Positions 7,565 to 13,766 of a stretch of 13,766 nucleotides of DNA are shown here, piece after piece. The stretch is from Chloroflexota bacterium. Lineage in GTDB: Bacteria; Chloroflexota; Anaerolineae; UBA3071. Every line of letters starts with the position of its first letter. Within the stretch, counting starts at the first letter, position 1. Location: assembly GCA_014383605.1 (NCBI GenBank), contig JACNHM010000247.1:1-13766 (forward strand), written 5' to 3'. The notes under the pieces are model-generated. The model did no database searches and was not told where the DNA came from. It was given only the letters and a program-made list of their open reading frames with translations. A program made the translations under genes and the position numbers.

Positions 7565-7621
7565 TCAACTCATTTCATCGTGCGAATCGGCGGATGTCCA
7601 CCTCACACGAGTACAGCGTGA

Positions 7622-9589
7622 CTACTTCTGCTCGTCCGGGTTGATGGCCGGTCGCATCTGGGGTTCCAGCCGATCCAGGATGGCGTAGAACGCGTCCATG
7701 TTGTCCTTGGTGACCAGCGGCGCTTCGAGCATCGTCCAGTAGGGCACCTCCTCGCCGTTGGCCATCTTGTACAACAACTCGGCCGAACCCTTGCACTCGT
7801 CGTAGAGCGGCTGGGCCACGATGCCCCACACCTCGCCGTTCTTGACCAGGTCCAGGTTGACGCGGGTGTAGTCCATGCCCACGGCCAGGACCTTCTTGCC
7901 GGTCTCCTTCTGGGCGCCAGCCCAGGTGGTCGGCCCGCCGCCCGTGGTCGAAAAGCCGATGACGATATCCGGGTTGGCCTGGATGATGGAGACAGCCACG
8001 GCGATGGCCTGCGTGGGCTCAGGACCCTCCAACTCCACCGGCAGAACCTTCAGGGTGGGGCAGTACTTCTGCATGCCCTCGGCAAAGACCTTGGCCACCA
8101 TGTCCTCCGTGGCGTTGTGGTTGTTCTCGGTGATGGCGACGGAGCCCTCAGTGATGCCCTGGCGCTTGAGCTCCTCGCACATGGCCTGGGCCACGGGATC
8201 CGGATACTTGGACGTGTCGGCTGCGATCTGCACCGCATTGTCGGCGTAGAAGCCCTCCTCCACCGGGAAGTGCGGCAGAGCGACGGCGACGCCGTTGGCC
8301 TTGGCCTTCTCGATGATCGGCTTGAAGACCGGCAGGCCGCCGGCCCACATGGCCACACCCTTGGCGTCGGGACGCGAGATGGTCTGATCGGCCAGCGCCA
8401 CGACGGCCTCGAGGCTGTTCTCATCCGTGGTCGCCAGCTCACAGTCCAGCTCCAGGTCCTTGCAGCCATCCAGGAAGGCCAGCTGCGTCAACTGATGCAC
8501 CGGGTGCCAGGCCGAGCCCTGCACAAAGTAGAACTTGCCCGTCACCTTCGCCGCCTCGTCCGGGTTGATGGCCGGTCGCATCTGGGGTTCCAGCCGATCC
8601 AGGATGGCGTAGAACGCGTCCATGTTGTCCTTGGTGACCAGCGGCGCTTCGAGCATCGTCCAGTAGGGCACCTCCTCGCCGTTGGCCATCTTGTACAACA
8701 ACTCGGCCGAACCCTTGCACTCGTCGTAGAGCGGCTGGGCCACGATGCCCCACACCTCGCCGTTCTTGACCAGGTCCAGGTTGACGCGGGTGTAGTCCAT
8801 GCCCACGGCCAGGACCTTCTTGCCGGTCTCCTTCTGGGCGCCAGCCCAGGTGGTCGGCCCGCCGCCCGTGGTCGAAAAGCCGATGACGATATCCGGGTTG
8901 GCCTGGATGATGGAGACAGCCACGGCGATGGCCTGCGTGGGCTCAGGACCCTCCAACTCCACCGGCAGAACCTTCAGGGTGGGGCAGTACTTCTGCATGC
9001 CCTCGGCAAAGACCTTGGCCACCATGTCCTCCGTGGCGTTGTGGTTGTTCTCGGTGATGGCGACGGAGCCCTCAGTGATGCCCTGGCGCTTGAGCTCCTC
9101 GCACATGGCCTGGGCCACGGGATCCGGATACTTGGACGTGTCGGCTGCGATCTGCACCGCATTGTCGGCGTAGAAGCCCTCCTCCACCGGGAAGTGCGGC
9201 AGAGCGACGGCGACGCCGTTGGCCTTGGCCTTCTCGATGATCGGCTTGAAGACCGGCAGGCCGCCGGCCCACATGGCCACACCCTTGGCGTCGGGACGCG
9301 AGATGGTCTGATCGGCCAGCGCCACGACGGCCTCGAGGCTGTTCTCATCCGTGGTCGCCAGCTCACAGTCCAGCTCCAGGTCCTTGCAGCCATCCAGGAA
9401 GGCCAGCTGCGTCAACTGATGCACCGGGTGCCAGGCCGAGCCCTGCACAAAGTAGAACTTGCCCGTCACCTTGCCGCCTTCCGCTGCGGGGGCGGCCTCC
9501 GGCGCGGGGGTCGGCTGAGCGACGCACGCTGCCAGCAGGCACAGCAGCGCGATCACCGACACGATCTGGTAGAGCAATTTGCGAGACAT
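7622..9589 (-). CDS. Sugar ABC transporter substrate-binding lipoprotein with the binding domain exactly duplicated
   Basis: 655-aa periplasmic-binding-protein-like (Peripla_BP_4, RbsB/ChvE-like) lipoprotein, about twice the usual length. The signal peptide MSRKLLYQIVSVIALLCL ends in lipobox LAAC with C22 as the lipid anchor, then a Pro/Ala linker (23-39). Domain A spans 40-345 (KVTGKFYFVQG to MRPAINPDE), an Ala-Ala linker 346-347, and domain B 348-653 is identical to A in protein and DNA; the protein ends QK. Each unit holds a complete two-lobe binding fold, including ADQTISRPDAKGVAMWAG, SVAITENNHNATEDM and DIVIGFSTTGGGPTTWAG segments. Start ATG at 9589 has AAGGAGG five bases upstream. It lies downstream of two permease genes and upstream of the ATPase. 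The duplication could be a real, recent tandem event giving two binding sites per lipoprotein, or an assembly artefact. Each domain alone would be a normal-length binding protein. Confidence 0.93.
   Translation of the reverse strand: MSRKLLYQIVSVIALLCLLAACVAQPTPAPEAAPAAEGGKVTGKFYFVQGSAWHPVHQLTQLAFLDGCKDLELDCELATTDENSLEAVVALADQTISRPDAKGVAMWAGGLPVFKPIIEKAKANGVAVALPHFPVEEGFYADNAVQIAADTSKYPDPVAQAMCEELKRQGITEGSVAITENNHNATEDMVAKVFAEGMQKYCPTLKVLPVELEGPEPTQAIAVAVSIIQANPDIVIGFSTTGGGPTTWAGAQKETGKKVLAVGMDYTRVNLDLVKNGEVWGIVAQPLYDECKGSAELLYKMANGEEVPYWTMLEAPLVTKDNMDAFYAILDRLEPQMRPAINPDEAAKVTGKFYFVQGSAWHPVHQLTQLAFLDGCKDLELDCELATTDENSLEAVVALADQTISRPDAKGVAMWAGGLPVFKPIIEKAKANGVAVALPHFPVEEGFYADNAVQIAADTSKYPDPVAQAMCEELKRQGITEGSVAITENNHNATEDMVAKVFAEGMQKYCPTLKVLPVELEGPEPTQAIAVAVSIIQANPDIVIGFSTTGGGPTTWAGAQKETGKKVLAVGMDYTRVNLDLVKNGEVWGIVAQPLYDECKGSAELLYKMANGEEVPYWTMLEAPLVTKDNMDAFYAILDRLEPQMRPAINPDEQK
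7631..8548 (-). repeat. Tandem repeat copy B (918 bp, identical to copy A)
   Basis: Comparison of each 60-base line shows no difference from 8555-9472 across all 918 bases; the period is 924. It encodes residues 348-653 of the binding protein in the same frame. Identity ends sharply: outside the unit, copy B is followed by codons for QK and the stop. Confidence 0.97.
8555..9472 (-). repeat. Tandem repeat copy A (918 bp, identical to copy B)
   Basis: Direct repeat of 7631-8548, encoding residues 40-345. The two copies are separated by six bases (8549-8554, GCGGCG on the coding strand, Ala-Ala). Copy A is preceded by codons GAA GGC GGC (Glu-Gly-Gly), which resemble the junction GAG GCG GCG. 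Confidence 0.97.
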
Positions 9590-9865
9590 TTCATCCTCCT
9601 TGTGGAATGGATCCGAACGTGTGACATTCACTTACCAGACAGTTTGTGGAACCTTTGTCGCGTCTCTAGAGCATACATCCCTCCTTTCCTCCCTAATTCA
9701 ACGTGCCCTTCTGGTAGTTTGGCCTGGCACAGCACAACAACCAGAAGCCCACCCCGGAAGCAGGCGGCTGCACCGACTTTGCTTCGCCTTGTTTCGGGCG
9801 ACTGATCTCCGTCTGGGTCGGCCAACAAGGCTCTGCGCGGTTCCGGACCAGCGGCGCAGCGCCGC
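9590..9865 (-). promoter_or_regulatory. 276-bp leader between permease and binding-protein genes with three inverted repeats
   Basis: Apart from the possible leader peptide, this gap holds three inverted repeats: 9708-9715 with 9740-9747 (CTTCTGGT/ACCAGAAG), 9786-9793 with 9824-9831 (GCCTTGTT/AACAAGGC), and the compact palindrome 9851-9865 (GCGGCGCAGCGCCGC) directly after the permease stop. An AAACTGT motif at 9639-9645 (minus strand) matches the half-site of the palindrome near the regulator promoter. I find no convincing sigma70 promoter here, but the length and structure suggest a separate control point for the highly needed binding protein. Confidence 0.45.
9628..9678 (-). CDS. Possible 16-codon leader peptide upstream of the binding-protein gene
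   Basis: A short frame reading MYALETRQRFHKLSGK and stop lies 38 bp before the binding-protein ATG. It is preceded by a purine-rich run with two Shine-Dalgarno-like blocks, AGGGAGG nine bases upstream and GGAGG immediately adjacent. The strong ribosome site with no other gene to serve makes a translated leader plausible. There is no codon run indicating classical attenuation. Chance is a real alternative. Confidence 0.25.
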   Translation of the reverse strand: MYALETRQRFHKLSGK

Positions 9866-10873
9866 TCAGCCCTCCCTCCGGCGATGCCGGAGCACATCCA
9901 CCACTGCGGCGATTACCAGCAGGAAGCCAAGGACCGGCGTTTGGAGGTAAGAATCAAAACGGGCGATCACCAATCCGCTGCGAACCAGTTGAATGAAAAC
10001 GACACCGAAGAAGGTACCGACGGCAGAGCCCCGTCCCCCGTACAGGCTGACGCCGCCGACGACAATCCCGGCCAGGATATTCAGTTCCAGGTTCCGGCCG
10101 ATGATGGGATCGCCCGGGGTCAGGGGAAGCTGGCTCATGGTCAGCATCCCGGCCACGCCTGCCAAGAGACTGGTCACCATGAAGCAGATGGTCTTGACCC
10201 GGTCGGTATTGATGCCGCAGACCTGAGCCGCCAGCTTGTTGCCGCCAGTCGCGAACAGCGCTGCCCCCCAGCGCGTCCGGTTCAACAGGATCTGCACCAC
10301 CACCACCAGCCCCAACATGAGAAAGAAAGTAAAGGAGATGCCTAGAGGCCGCCATGAACCGATGATACCCACCTCGGGCGGCAGGGGGTAGATGGGGAGG
10401 CCGTTGGTGAAGGAGTAGCTGATGCCCCGCACGATGAACGAAGTGGCGATCGTGGTGATCACGGAAGGGATACCCACCTTGACCGTGAGCAGGGCGTTGA
10501 TCAGCCCCACCAGCAACGCCACACCGAGCGAGCAAACCGCAGCAGCCGGCACCGGCACGCCGGCATCCCGCATCAGCTTCGCCGCGAACACCGCCCCCAG
10601 GCTCATCATGGACCCCGTCGAGAGGTCGATTTCGCCCGCGATCATCAATTGGACCATACCCATGCTGATGAGGCCTGGGAAGGCCATGGTGCGCAGGATG
10701 GAAACGACGGTCGGCTTGGATAGCATCGCGCTGTTGCGGGCATAGAAGAACGCCAACAGGACGAAGAACGGGATGATGATGGCTGCTTCCTGCTTGGCGA
10801 GCAGGCTACGCACAGAAAGCACCGTCCTCGTGCTCAATGATATCTTGCTGCGCTCGATGCCGGTAAGCTCCAT
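9866..10873 (-). CDS. Sugar ABC transporter permease 1 (RbsC/XylH-type)
   Basis: 335-aa integral membrane permease of the branched-chain/ribose family (BPD_transp_2). Hydrophobic segments begin at about residue 31 (IIIPFFVLLAFF) and continue to 314-327 (VLGFLLVIAAVVDV), consistent with 8-10 helices. Family landmarks are AGEIDLSTGSM at 79-89, GIPSVITTIATSFIVRG at 134-150, FATGGNKLAAQVCGIN at 207-222 and LAGIVVGGVSLYGGRGSAVGT at 267-287. Start ATG at 10873 has GGGAG about nine bases upstream; a much longer open frame to 11713 is set aside because it would read the other permease gene out of frame. It lies 32 bp after permease 2, with which it probably forms a heterodimeric channel. Confidence 0.94.
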   Translation of the reverse strand: MELTGIERSKISLSTRTVLSVRSLLAKQEAAIIIPFFVLLAFFYARNSAMLSKPTVVSILRTMAFPGLISMGMVQLMIAGEIDLSTGSMMSLGAVFAAKLMRDAGVPVPAAAVCSLGVALLVGLINALLTVKVGIPSVITTIATSFIVRGISYSFTNGLPIYPLPPEVGIIGSWRPLGISFTFFLMLGLVVVVQILLNRTRWGAALFATGGNKLAAQVCGINTDRVKTICFMVTSLLAGVAGMLTMSQLPLTPGDPIIGRNLELNILAGIVVGGVSLYGGRGSAVGTFFGVVFIQLVRSGLVIARFDSYLQTPVLGFLLVIAAVVDVLRHRRREG

Positions 10874-10905
10874 ATATCTGCTCTCCCTATGTGCGATGCG
10901 TGCAG

Positions 10906-11907
10906 TTAGTACTGAACGGTCTTGCGTCGGATGACATCCAGGGCGGCGGCGCCGATCAGGATGGCGCCAACCACGATGCCCTGGGCATTGGTTTGCACGC
11001 GGGCGTTTGCCAGGCCCATGCGGATGATCTGAATCAAGACAGTCCCCAGCAGGGCGCCGATGATGCTCCCGACGCCGCCCCGCAGGCTGCCGCCGCCGAT
11101 GATGGCGATCGCCACTACCCAGAGCAGCCAGCCGTCGCCGATGGCTGGGTCTGTGGTGCCCGCATAGCCCATGACCAACAGGCCGGCAAGCCCGCAACAC
11201 AGGCTGACGAACACAAAGCAGAGGGTCTTGACCAACGGCACATTGATGCCCACGATCTCGGCCGCCAGCCGGTTGCCGCCGACGGCAGTCAAGGTGGGAC
11301 CCAGCCGCGAGGTGCGCATCAGCACGTCCCCAATGATGAACAGCGCCACCAAGCCCACGAAAACCCAGGGCAAATCGAAGAAGGGCGATGGCACCAGCGC
11401 TTTCGTCAGGGATGGGATTCTGTCTCCGACGTAAAGCCATGCTCCCTTGAGGAGCCAGATCGCCAGGCCATTGGCAACGAAACTGCTGCCCAAGGTAGCG
11501 AAGAAAGAGGGCATGCGAATCTTGAGCACGACAAAGCTGTTGAGCAAGCCAACCATCATTGCAGCCGCCAATGCGGCTCCGTAACAGGCCCATTCCGGCC
11601 AGCCCTGGTTGTACCGCAACAACCCGGCGACGGCCGCGGCAAGGCCGGCGGTGGCGCCACTCGACAGGTCGATCTCCCCCGTGATCATCAGGAAGCTCAT
11701 GCCGAATGCGCAAAGGCCGATCATGCTGCCCTGCGTAGCCATGCGCACAAGATTGGCCGATTCCGCCATGCTCTTGCTGGCCAGCACAAAAACGCCAAAA
11801 AACACCACTACGGCGACCAGCACCCCGATTTCTTGGATATTGAGCACTCGCCTGGCCAGTGATGGCCTGTAGGCCGGTTCGGCGACAGCCATTCTGTCTG
11901 TTGCCAT
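10906..11907 (-). CDS. Sugar ABC transporter permease 2 (RbsC/XylH-type)
   Basis: 333-aa paralogue of permease 1 with the same landmarks: TGEIDLSSGAT at 76-86, RMPSFFATLGSSFVANGLA at 131-149, VGGNRLAAEIVGIN at 209-222, IIGGGSLRGGVGSIIGALLG at 269-288 and a C-terminal ALDVIRRKTVQY. The first membrane helix starts near residue 27 (IGVLVAVVVFFGVFVLA). The ATG at 11907 is chosen because AAGGAG lies six bases upstream and the N-terminus is then of normal length; the frame stays open to 12261, but that would overlap the FAH gene. It begins 11 bp after the FAH stop, so it is co-transcribed with it. Together with permease 1 it forms the membrane channel for the duplicated binding protein and the ATPase. 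Confidence 0.94.
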   Translation of the reverse strand: MATDRMAVAEPAYRPSLARRVLNIQEIGVLVAVVVFFGVFVLASKSMAESANLVRMATQGSMIGLCAFGMSFLMITGEIDLSSGATAGLAAAVAGLLRYNQGWPEWACYGAALAAAMMVGLLNSFVVLKIRMPSFFATLGSSFVANGLAIWLLKGAWLYVGDRIPSLTKALVPSPFFDLPWVFVGLVALFIIGDVLMRTSRLGPTLTAVGGNRLAAEIVGINVPLVKTLCFVFVSLCCGLAGLLVMGYAGTTDPAIGDGWLLWVVAIAIIGGGSLRGGVGSIIGALLGTVLIQIIRMGLANARVQTNAQGIVVGAILIGAAALDVIRRKTVQY

Positions 11908-11918
11908 GTTCAGCTCCT

Positions 11919-12794
11919 TCACGTCTCGACGACCACCGGGTTTTCCAGCACGCCGACCTTCTCGACCTCCACCCGCACGACGTCGCCGGGGCGCAGCCAG
12001 CGCGGCGGCGTGCGCGCCGCGCCGATGCCGGCCGGGGTGCCCGTGGCGATCACGTCGCCGGGTTCCAGCGTCATCACCTGGCTCATGTCGGCGATCAGGT
12101 GGGCCACGGAGAAGATCATCCAGCTGGTGTGTCCCTCCTGCAGCACCTCGTCGCCGATCACGGTGCGCAGCCATAGGTTCTGAACGTCCGGGATTTCGTC
12201 TGCGGTCACCAGGGCGGGTCCCATGGGACAAAACGTGTCCGGCGTCTTGCCGATGACCCACTGGCTGGTGCGGTTCTGCCAGTCGCGGGCGCTGACATCG
12301 TTGAGCGGCATGTAGCCGGCCACGTAGTCCAGAGCGCCCGCTTCCGGGATGTTGCGCCCGCGGCGGCCGATCACGACCGCGAGTTCGCCTTCGTAGTCAG
12401 GTTTCTCAACCGCAGCCGGGATGACAATGGGTTCTCCGTGCCCGATCACACTGTTGGCGTACTTGGCAAAGATGATGGGGAAGGGAGGTGCGTCAGCGTT
12501 GGACTCATGCGCGTGCTCGAGATAGTTTTGGCCGATACAGATGATTTTGCCGGGTCGCAGGATGGGGGCTTTAAGCGTGACGTCGGATGGTTTCAACGTC
12601 GCTTCGGGTGGTGGTGCTGCCAGGGCCTGTACCGCCAGTGCATGCACTGTCTCGCCGGCTTCCAGGAAGCTGATCATGTCGCTGGGCAAACGACCATCTG
12701 CCCGGTTGAGATCAACCACCACCTGGCCCGCCTTTCCAGAGGAGAGTGCTCCCAGGCGGGTCTCTCCCCGGTGAAGAAAGGTCACGAGTCTCAT
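11919..12794 (-). CDS. Fumarylacetoacetate hydrolase family enzyme
   Basis: 291-aa cytoplasmic enzyme of the FAH superfamily, which cleaves or isomerises 2,4-diketo acids using Mg2+ or Mn2+. The N-terminal cap (1-78) precedes the catalytic domain. The family's active-site pair is visible as Y-x2-H94-x2-E97 (GQNYLEHAHE); metal ligands are E135 and E137 in KPDYEGELAVVIG and D166 in PLNDVSARD. GKTPDTFCPMGPALVT and GDVIATGTPAGIG are standard. The ATG at 12794 is preferred over the GTG at 12803, because GGGGG lies eight bases before the ATG and too close to the GTG. As the first structural gene after the regulator it probably performs a key step. Candidates are 2,4-diketo-3-deoxy-L-fuconate (or rhamnonate) hydrolase, ureidoglycolate lyase or acylpyruvase; the nearby sugar transporter and SDR favour the first. 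Confidence 0.92.
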   Translation of the reverse strand: MRLVTFLHRGETRLGALSSGKAGQVVVDLNRADGRLPSDMISFLEAGETVHALAVQALAAPPPEATLKPSDVTLKAPILRPGKIICIGQNYLEHAHESNADAPPFPIIFAKYANSVIGHGEPIVIPAAVEKPDYEGELAVVIGRRGRNIPEAGALDYVAGYMPLNDVSARDWQNRTSQWVIGKTPDTFCPMGPALVTADEIPDVQNLWLRTVIGDEVLQEGHTSWMIFSVAHLIADMSQVMTLEPGDVIATGTPAGIGAARTPPRWLRPGDVVRVEVEKVGVLENPVVVET

Positions 12795-12807
12795 GGGTAG
12801 CACCCCC

Positions 12808-12820
12808 GATTACAGTTAAA
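12808..12820 (-). promoter_or_regulatory. Candidate regulator half-site in the FAH leader
   Basis: The minus strand reads TTTAACTGTAATC, sharing AACTGTAA with the palindrome downstream of the GntR promoter. It lies about 20-35 bases past the predicted FAH transcription start. Only half of the palindrome is conserved, so this is tentative. Confidence 0.3.
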
Positions 12821-12849
12821 CGAAGGATAGAAGAGCCAAGGTCGAGAAC

Positions 12850-12877
12850 ACTATACGCGGCGCCGACTTCTTGCCAA
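12850..12877 (-). promoter_or_regulatory. Possible sigma70 promoter for the FAH-transporter operon
   Basis: On the minus strand TTGGCA (12877-12872) is followed by 16 bases and TATAGT (12855-12850). It sits just past the regulator's stop codon, about 55 bases upstream of the FAH start. The hexamers each match the consensus well, but the spacing is one base short. Confidence 0.45.
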
Positions 12878-12879
12878 GA

Positions 12880-13578
12880 TCAGGCAGCGTCTCTATACCT
12901 GTAACTGTGCAGAACGCGGTCATACGCGGCCTGGAGATGCTGTTCGATGATGGCCGTGGCGCGGGCTTCGTCGCCATTGCGGATGGCATCGAGGACTTCC
13001 TGGTGGCCTCCAACGGCCTGGTCGCGGAAATCAGGGTCTGCCACATTCCGACTGAGCAGAAGGATGTGAACCTGGGGGCGCAGAGTCGCCCAGGAATCCT
13101 GGAGCCGCTGATGGTGACTGGCACGGTACAGGGCATCGTGAAAACGCATGTCCAGTTCGGCAGCCTCTTGCTCTGTAATACCTCGCTCGATGTAGGCAGC
13201 CATGGTATCAATGGTGGCCTGCATCTCGGCCACTTCTTCTTTTGCTGCGGAGTTGCGTATGGCGAGTTGCACCGCCAGCCGCTCCAGCGCCAAGCGCAGA
13301 CTATACACCTCGTCGAGATCGTGCCGGGACAGGCGGGCGACGAACGCACTCCGATTGTGGCGCCTGATCACCAGGCCCTCGCGCTCGAGCCGTCTCAGTG
13401 CTTCCCGGATCGGTCCACGGCTTACGCTCATGGATTCGGCAAGCACGTTCTCACGCAACTTCTGGCCCGGCGCCAGTTGGCCACTGAGGATAGCCTGTCT
13501 CAGACGCTCTGTAACTTCGTCAGCGAGCGAACATCTCTGGGGCGGTAACAGGATATTGGTCAGGTCTTCGGTGAGCAT
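12880..13578 (-). CDS. GntR-family transcriptional regulator, FCD (FadR-like) subfamily
   Basis: 232-aa DNA-binding regulator. The N-terminal winged helix-turn-helix spans about 15-82: LADEVTERLRQAILSGQLAPGQKL, then LAESMSVSRGPIREALRRLEREGLV and IRRHNRSAFVA. The C-terminal FCD effector domain has the usual metal-ligand pattern: D143-x3-H147 (DMRFHDAL), H192 (GGHQEVLDAI) and H214 (EQHLQAAY), so it probably binds a carboxylated or sugar-acid ligand through a metal. The ATG at 13578 is the only start that gives a full HTH, but no clear ribosome site precedes it. It is transcribed in the same direction as the rest of the locus from its own promoter, with a palindrome in its leader suggesting self-repression. 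It is the likely local controller of the operon, released by a pathway intermediate. Confidence 0.94.
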   Translation of the reverse strand: MLTEDLTNILLPPQRCSLADEVTERLRQAILSGQLAPGQKLRENVLAESMSVSRGPIREALRRLEREGLVIRRHNRSAFVARLSRHDLDEVYSLRLALERLAVQLAIRNSAAKEEVAEMQATIDTMAAYIERGITEQEAAELDMRFHDALYRASHHQRLQDSWATLRPQVHILLLSRNVADPDFRDQAVGGHQEVLDAIRNGDEARATAIIEQHLQAAYDRVLHSYRYRDAA

Positions 13579-13641
13579 GGGATCGAGGTTAAGTAAGGAC
13601 GCTTATGGGCTTACAGACAGATGGAGCAAAGGCTTTATGGT

Positions 13642-13657
13642 AAACTGTTTACAGTTT
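13642..13657. promoter_or_regulatory. Palindromic operator in the GntR leader
   Basis: The plus strand reads AAACTGTTTACAGTTT, a perfect palindrome with 7-base arms around a 2-base centre. It overlaps a second perfect palindrome, GTAAACTGTTTAC, in the flanking bases 13640-13652. It sits between the predicted transcription start (near 13666) and the start codon, the usual place for a repressor to block its own gene. GntR-family sites are commonly short AT-flanked palindromes of this size. Confidence 0.65.
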
Positions 13658-13672
13658 CCAGTTAGCAATGCT

Positions 13673-13701
13673 ATTGTAGCACAATCTGATCCATTTGTCA
13701 A
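13673..13701 (-). promoter_or_regulatory. Near-consensus sigma70 promoter of the GntR gene
   Basis: On the minus strand a perfect -35 TTGACA (13701-13696) is followed by exactly 17 bases and a -10 TACAAT (13678-13673). The surrounding DNA is AT-rich compared with the window. Predicted transcription starts near 13666, leaving a leader of roughly 88 bases that carries the palindrome. The remaining bases to 13766 show no gene. Confidence 0.82.
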
Positions 13702-13766
13702 ATCTGATTGCCTACCCCTGCAACGTGTATTCGGCGGCGCGTCCCGGGTCGCCTAACGCGGTGTAA

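Noticed and set aside
7631..9472. Mobile element or CRISPR as explanation for the repeat
   Set aside because: The repeat is a gene-internal coding unit in direct orientation with no terminal inverted repeats, transposase or short spaced repeats.
9694..9700. TTGAAT/TATGCT promoter in the binding-protein leader
   Set aside because: The spacing is about 20 bases, too long for a convincing sigma70 promoter.
8117..9805. Long plus-strand open frame (562 codons) across the repeat
   Set aside because: It is the antisense of the duplicated binding-protein gene; the low stop frequency comes from GC-rich codons and is doubled by the repeat. The translation has no recognisable domain.
10874..11713. Upstream extension of permease 1 frame
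   Set aside because: It reads through permease 2 out of frame; permease 1 has a good start and ribosome site at 10873.
11908..12261. N-terminal extension of permease 2 overlapping the FAH gene
   Set aside because: The sequence is Arg/Gly-rich shadow coding, while the ATG at 11907 has AAGGAG at good spacing.
13723..13766. GC-rich imperfect palindrome around CCCGGG at the right edge
   Set aside because: The arms are imperfect, no U-run follows, and the window ends too soon to judge a terminator or neighbouring gene.

Overview
The window is one long run of genes, all read from the minus strand, so biological order runs from high to low coordinates. It is GC-rich apart from an AT-rich promoter region near 13.6-13.7 kb. 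The content suggests an anaerobic or facultative bacterium: a tungsten/molybdenum aldehyde ferredoxin oxidoreductase, a four-cluster ferredoxin and an iron-type alcohol dehydrogenase. Lipoprotein signals ending in LAAC followed by Pro/Ala-rich linkers, and the mix of sugar transporter with UroD-like and AOR genes, fit Chloroflexota (Anaerolineae-like). That placement is inference only.

Layout in transcription order: an FCD-type GntR regulator (13578-12880) behind a near-consensus sigma70 promoter and a palindromic operator; a fumarylacetoacetate hydrolase (FAH) family enzyme (12794-11919); two sugar ABC permeases (11907-10906, 10873-9866); a 276-bp leader with inverted repeats and a possible 16-codon upstream ORF; a sugar-binding lipoprotein that carries its whole binding domain twice (9589-7622); a strong hairpin; a single-domain sugar ABC ATPase (7474-6677); a small lipoprotein (6560-6207); a 16-cysteine ferredoxin (6027-5599) and AOR (5583-3601), resembling AorA and AorB; a short-chain dehydrogenase (3594-2758); a UroD/MtaA-like protein (2718-1552); an Fe-ADH (1516-290); and the N-terminal third of a DeoC aldolase running off the left edge (278-1).

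The best overall reading is a substrate-induced uptake and catabolic locus for a sugar or sugar derivative. The transporter imports it. FAH and SDR together recall the 2,4-diketo-3-deoxy sugar-acid route. DeoC would release an aldehyde that Fe-ADH could reduce or AOR could oxidise onto ferredoxin. The substrate cannot be named from sequence.

The most striking feature is an exact 918-bp in-frame tandem duplication inside the binding-protein gene, checked base by base, joined by a 6-bp linker. Second is the AOR, where the expected fourth cluster cysteine appears to be aspartate, next to an AorA-like ferredoxin but with no visible AorC.
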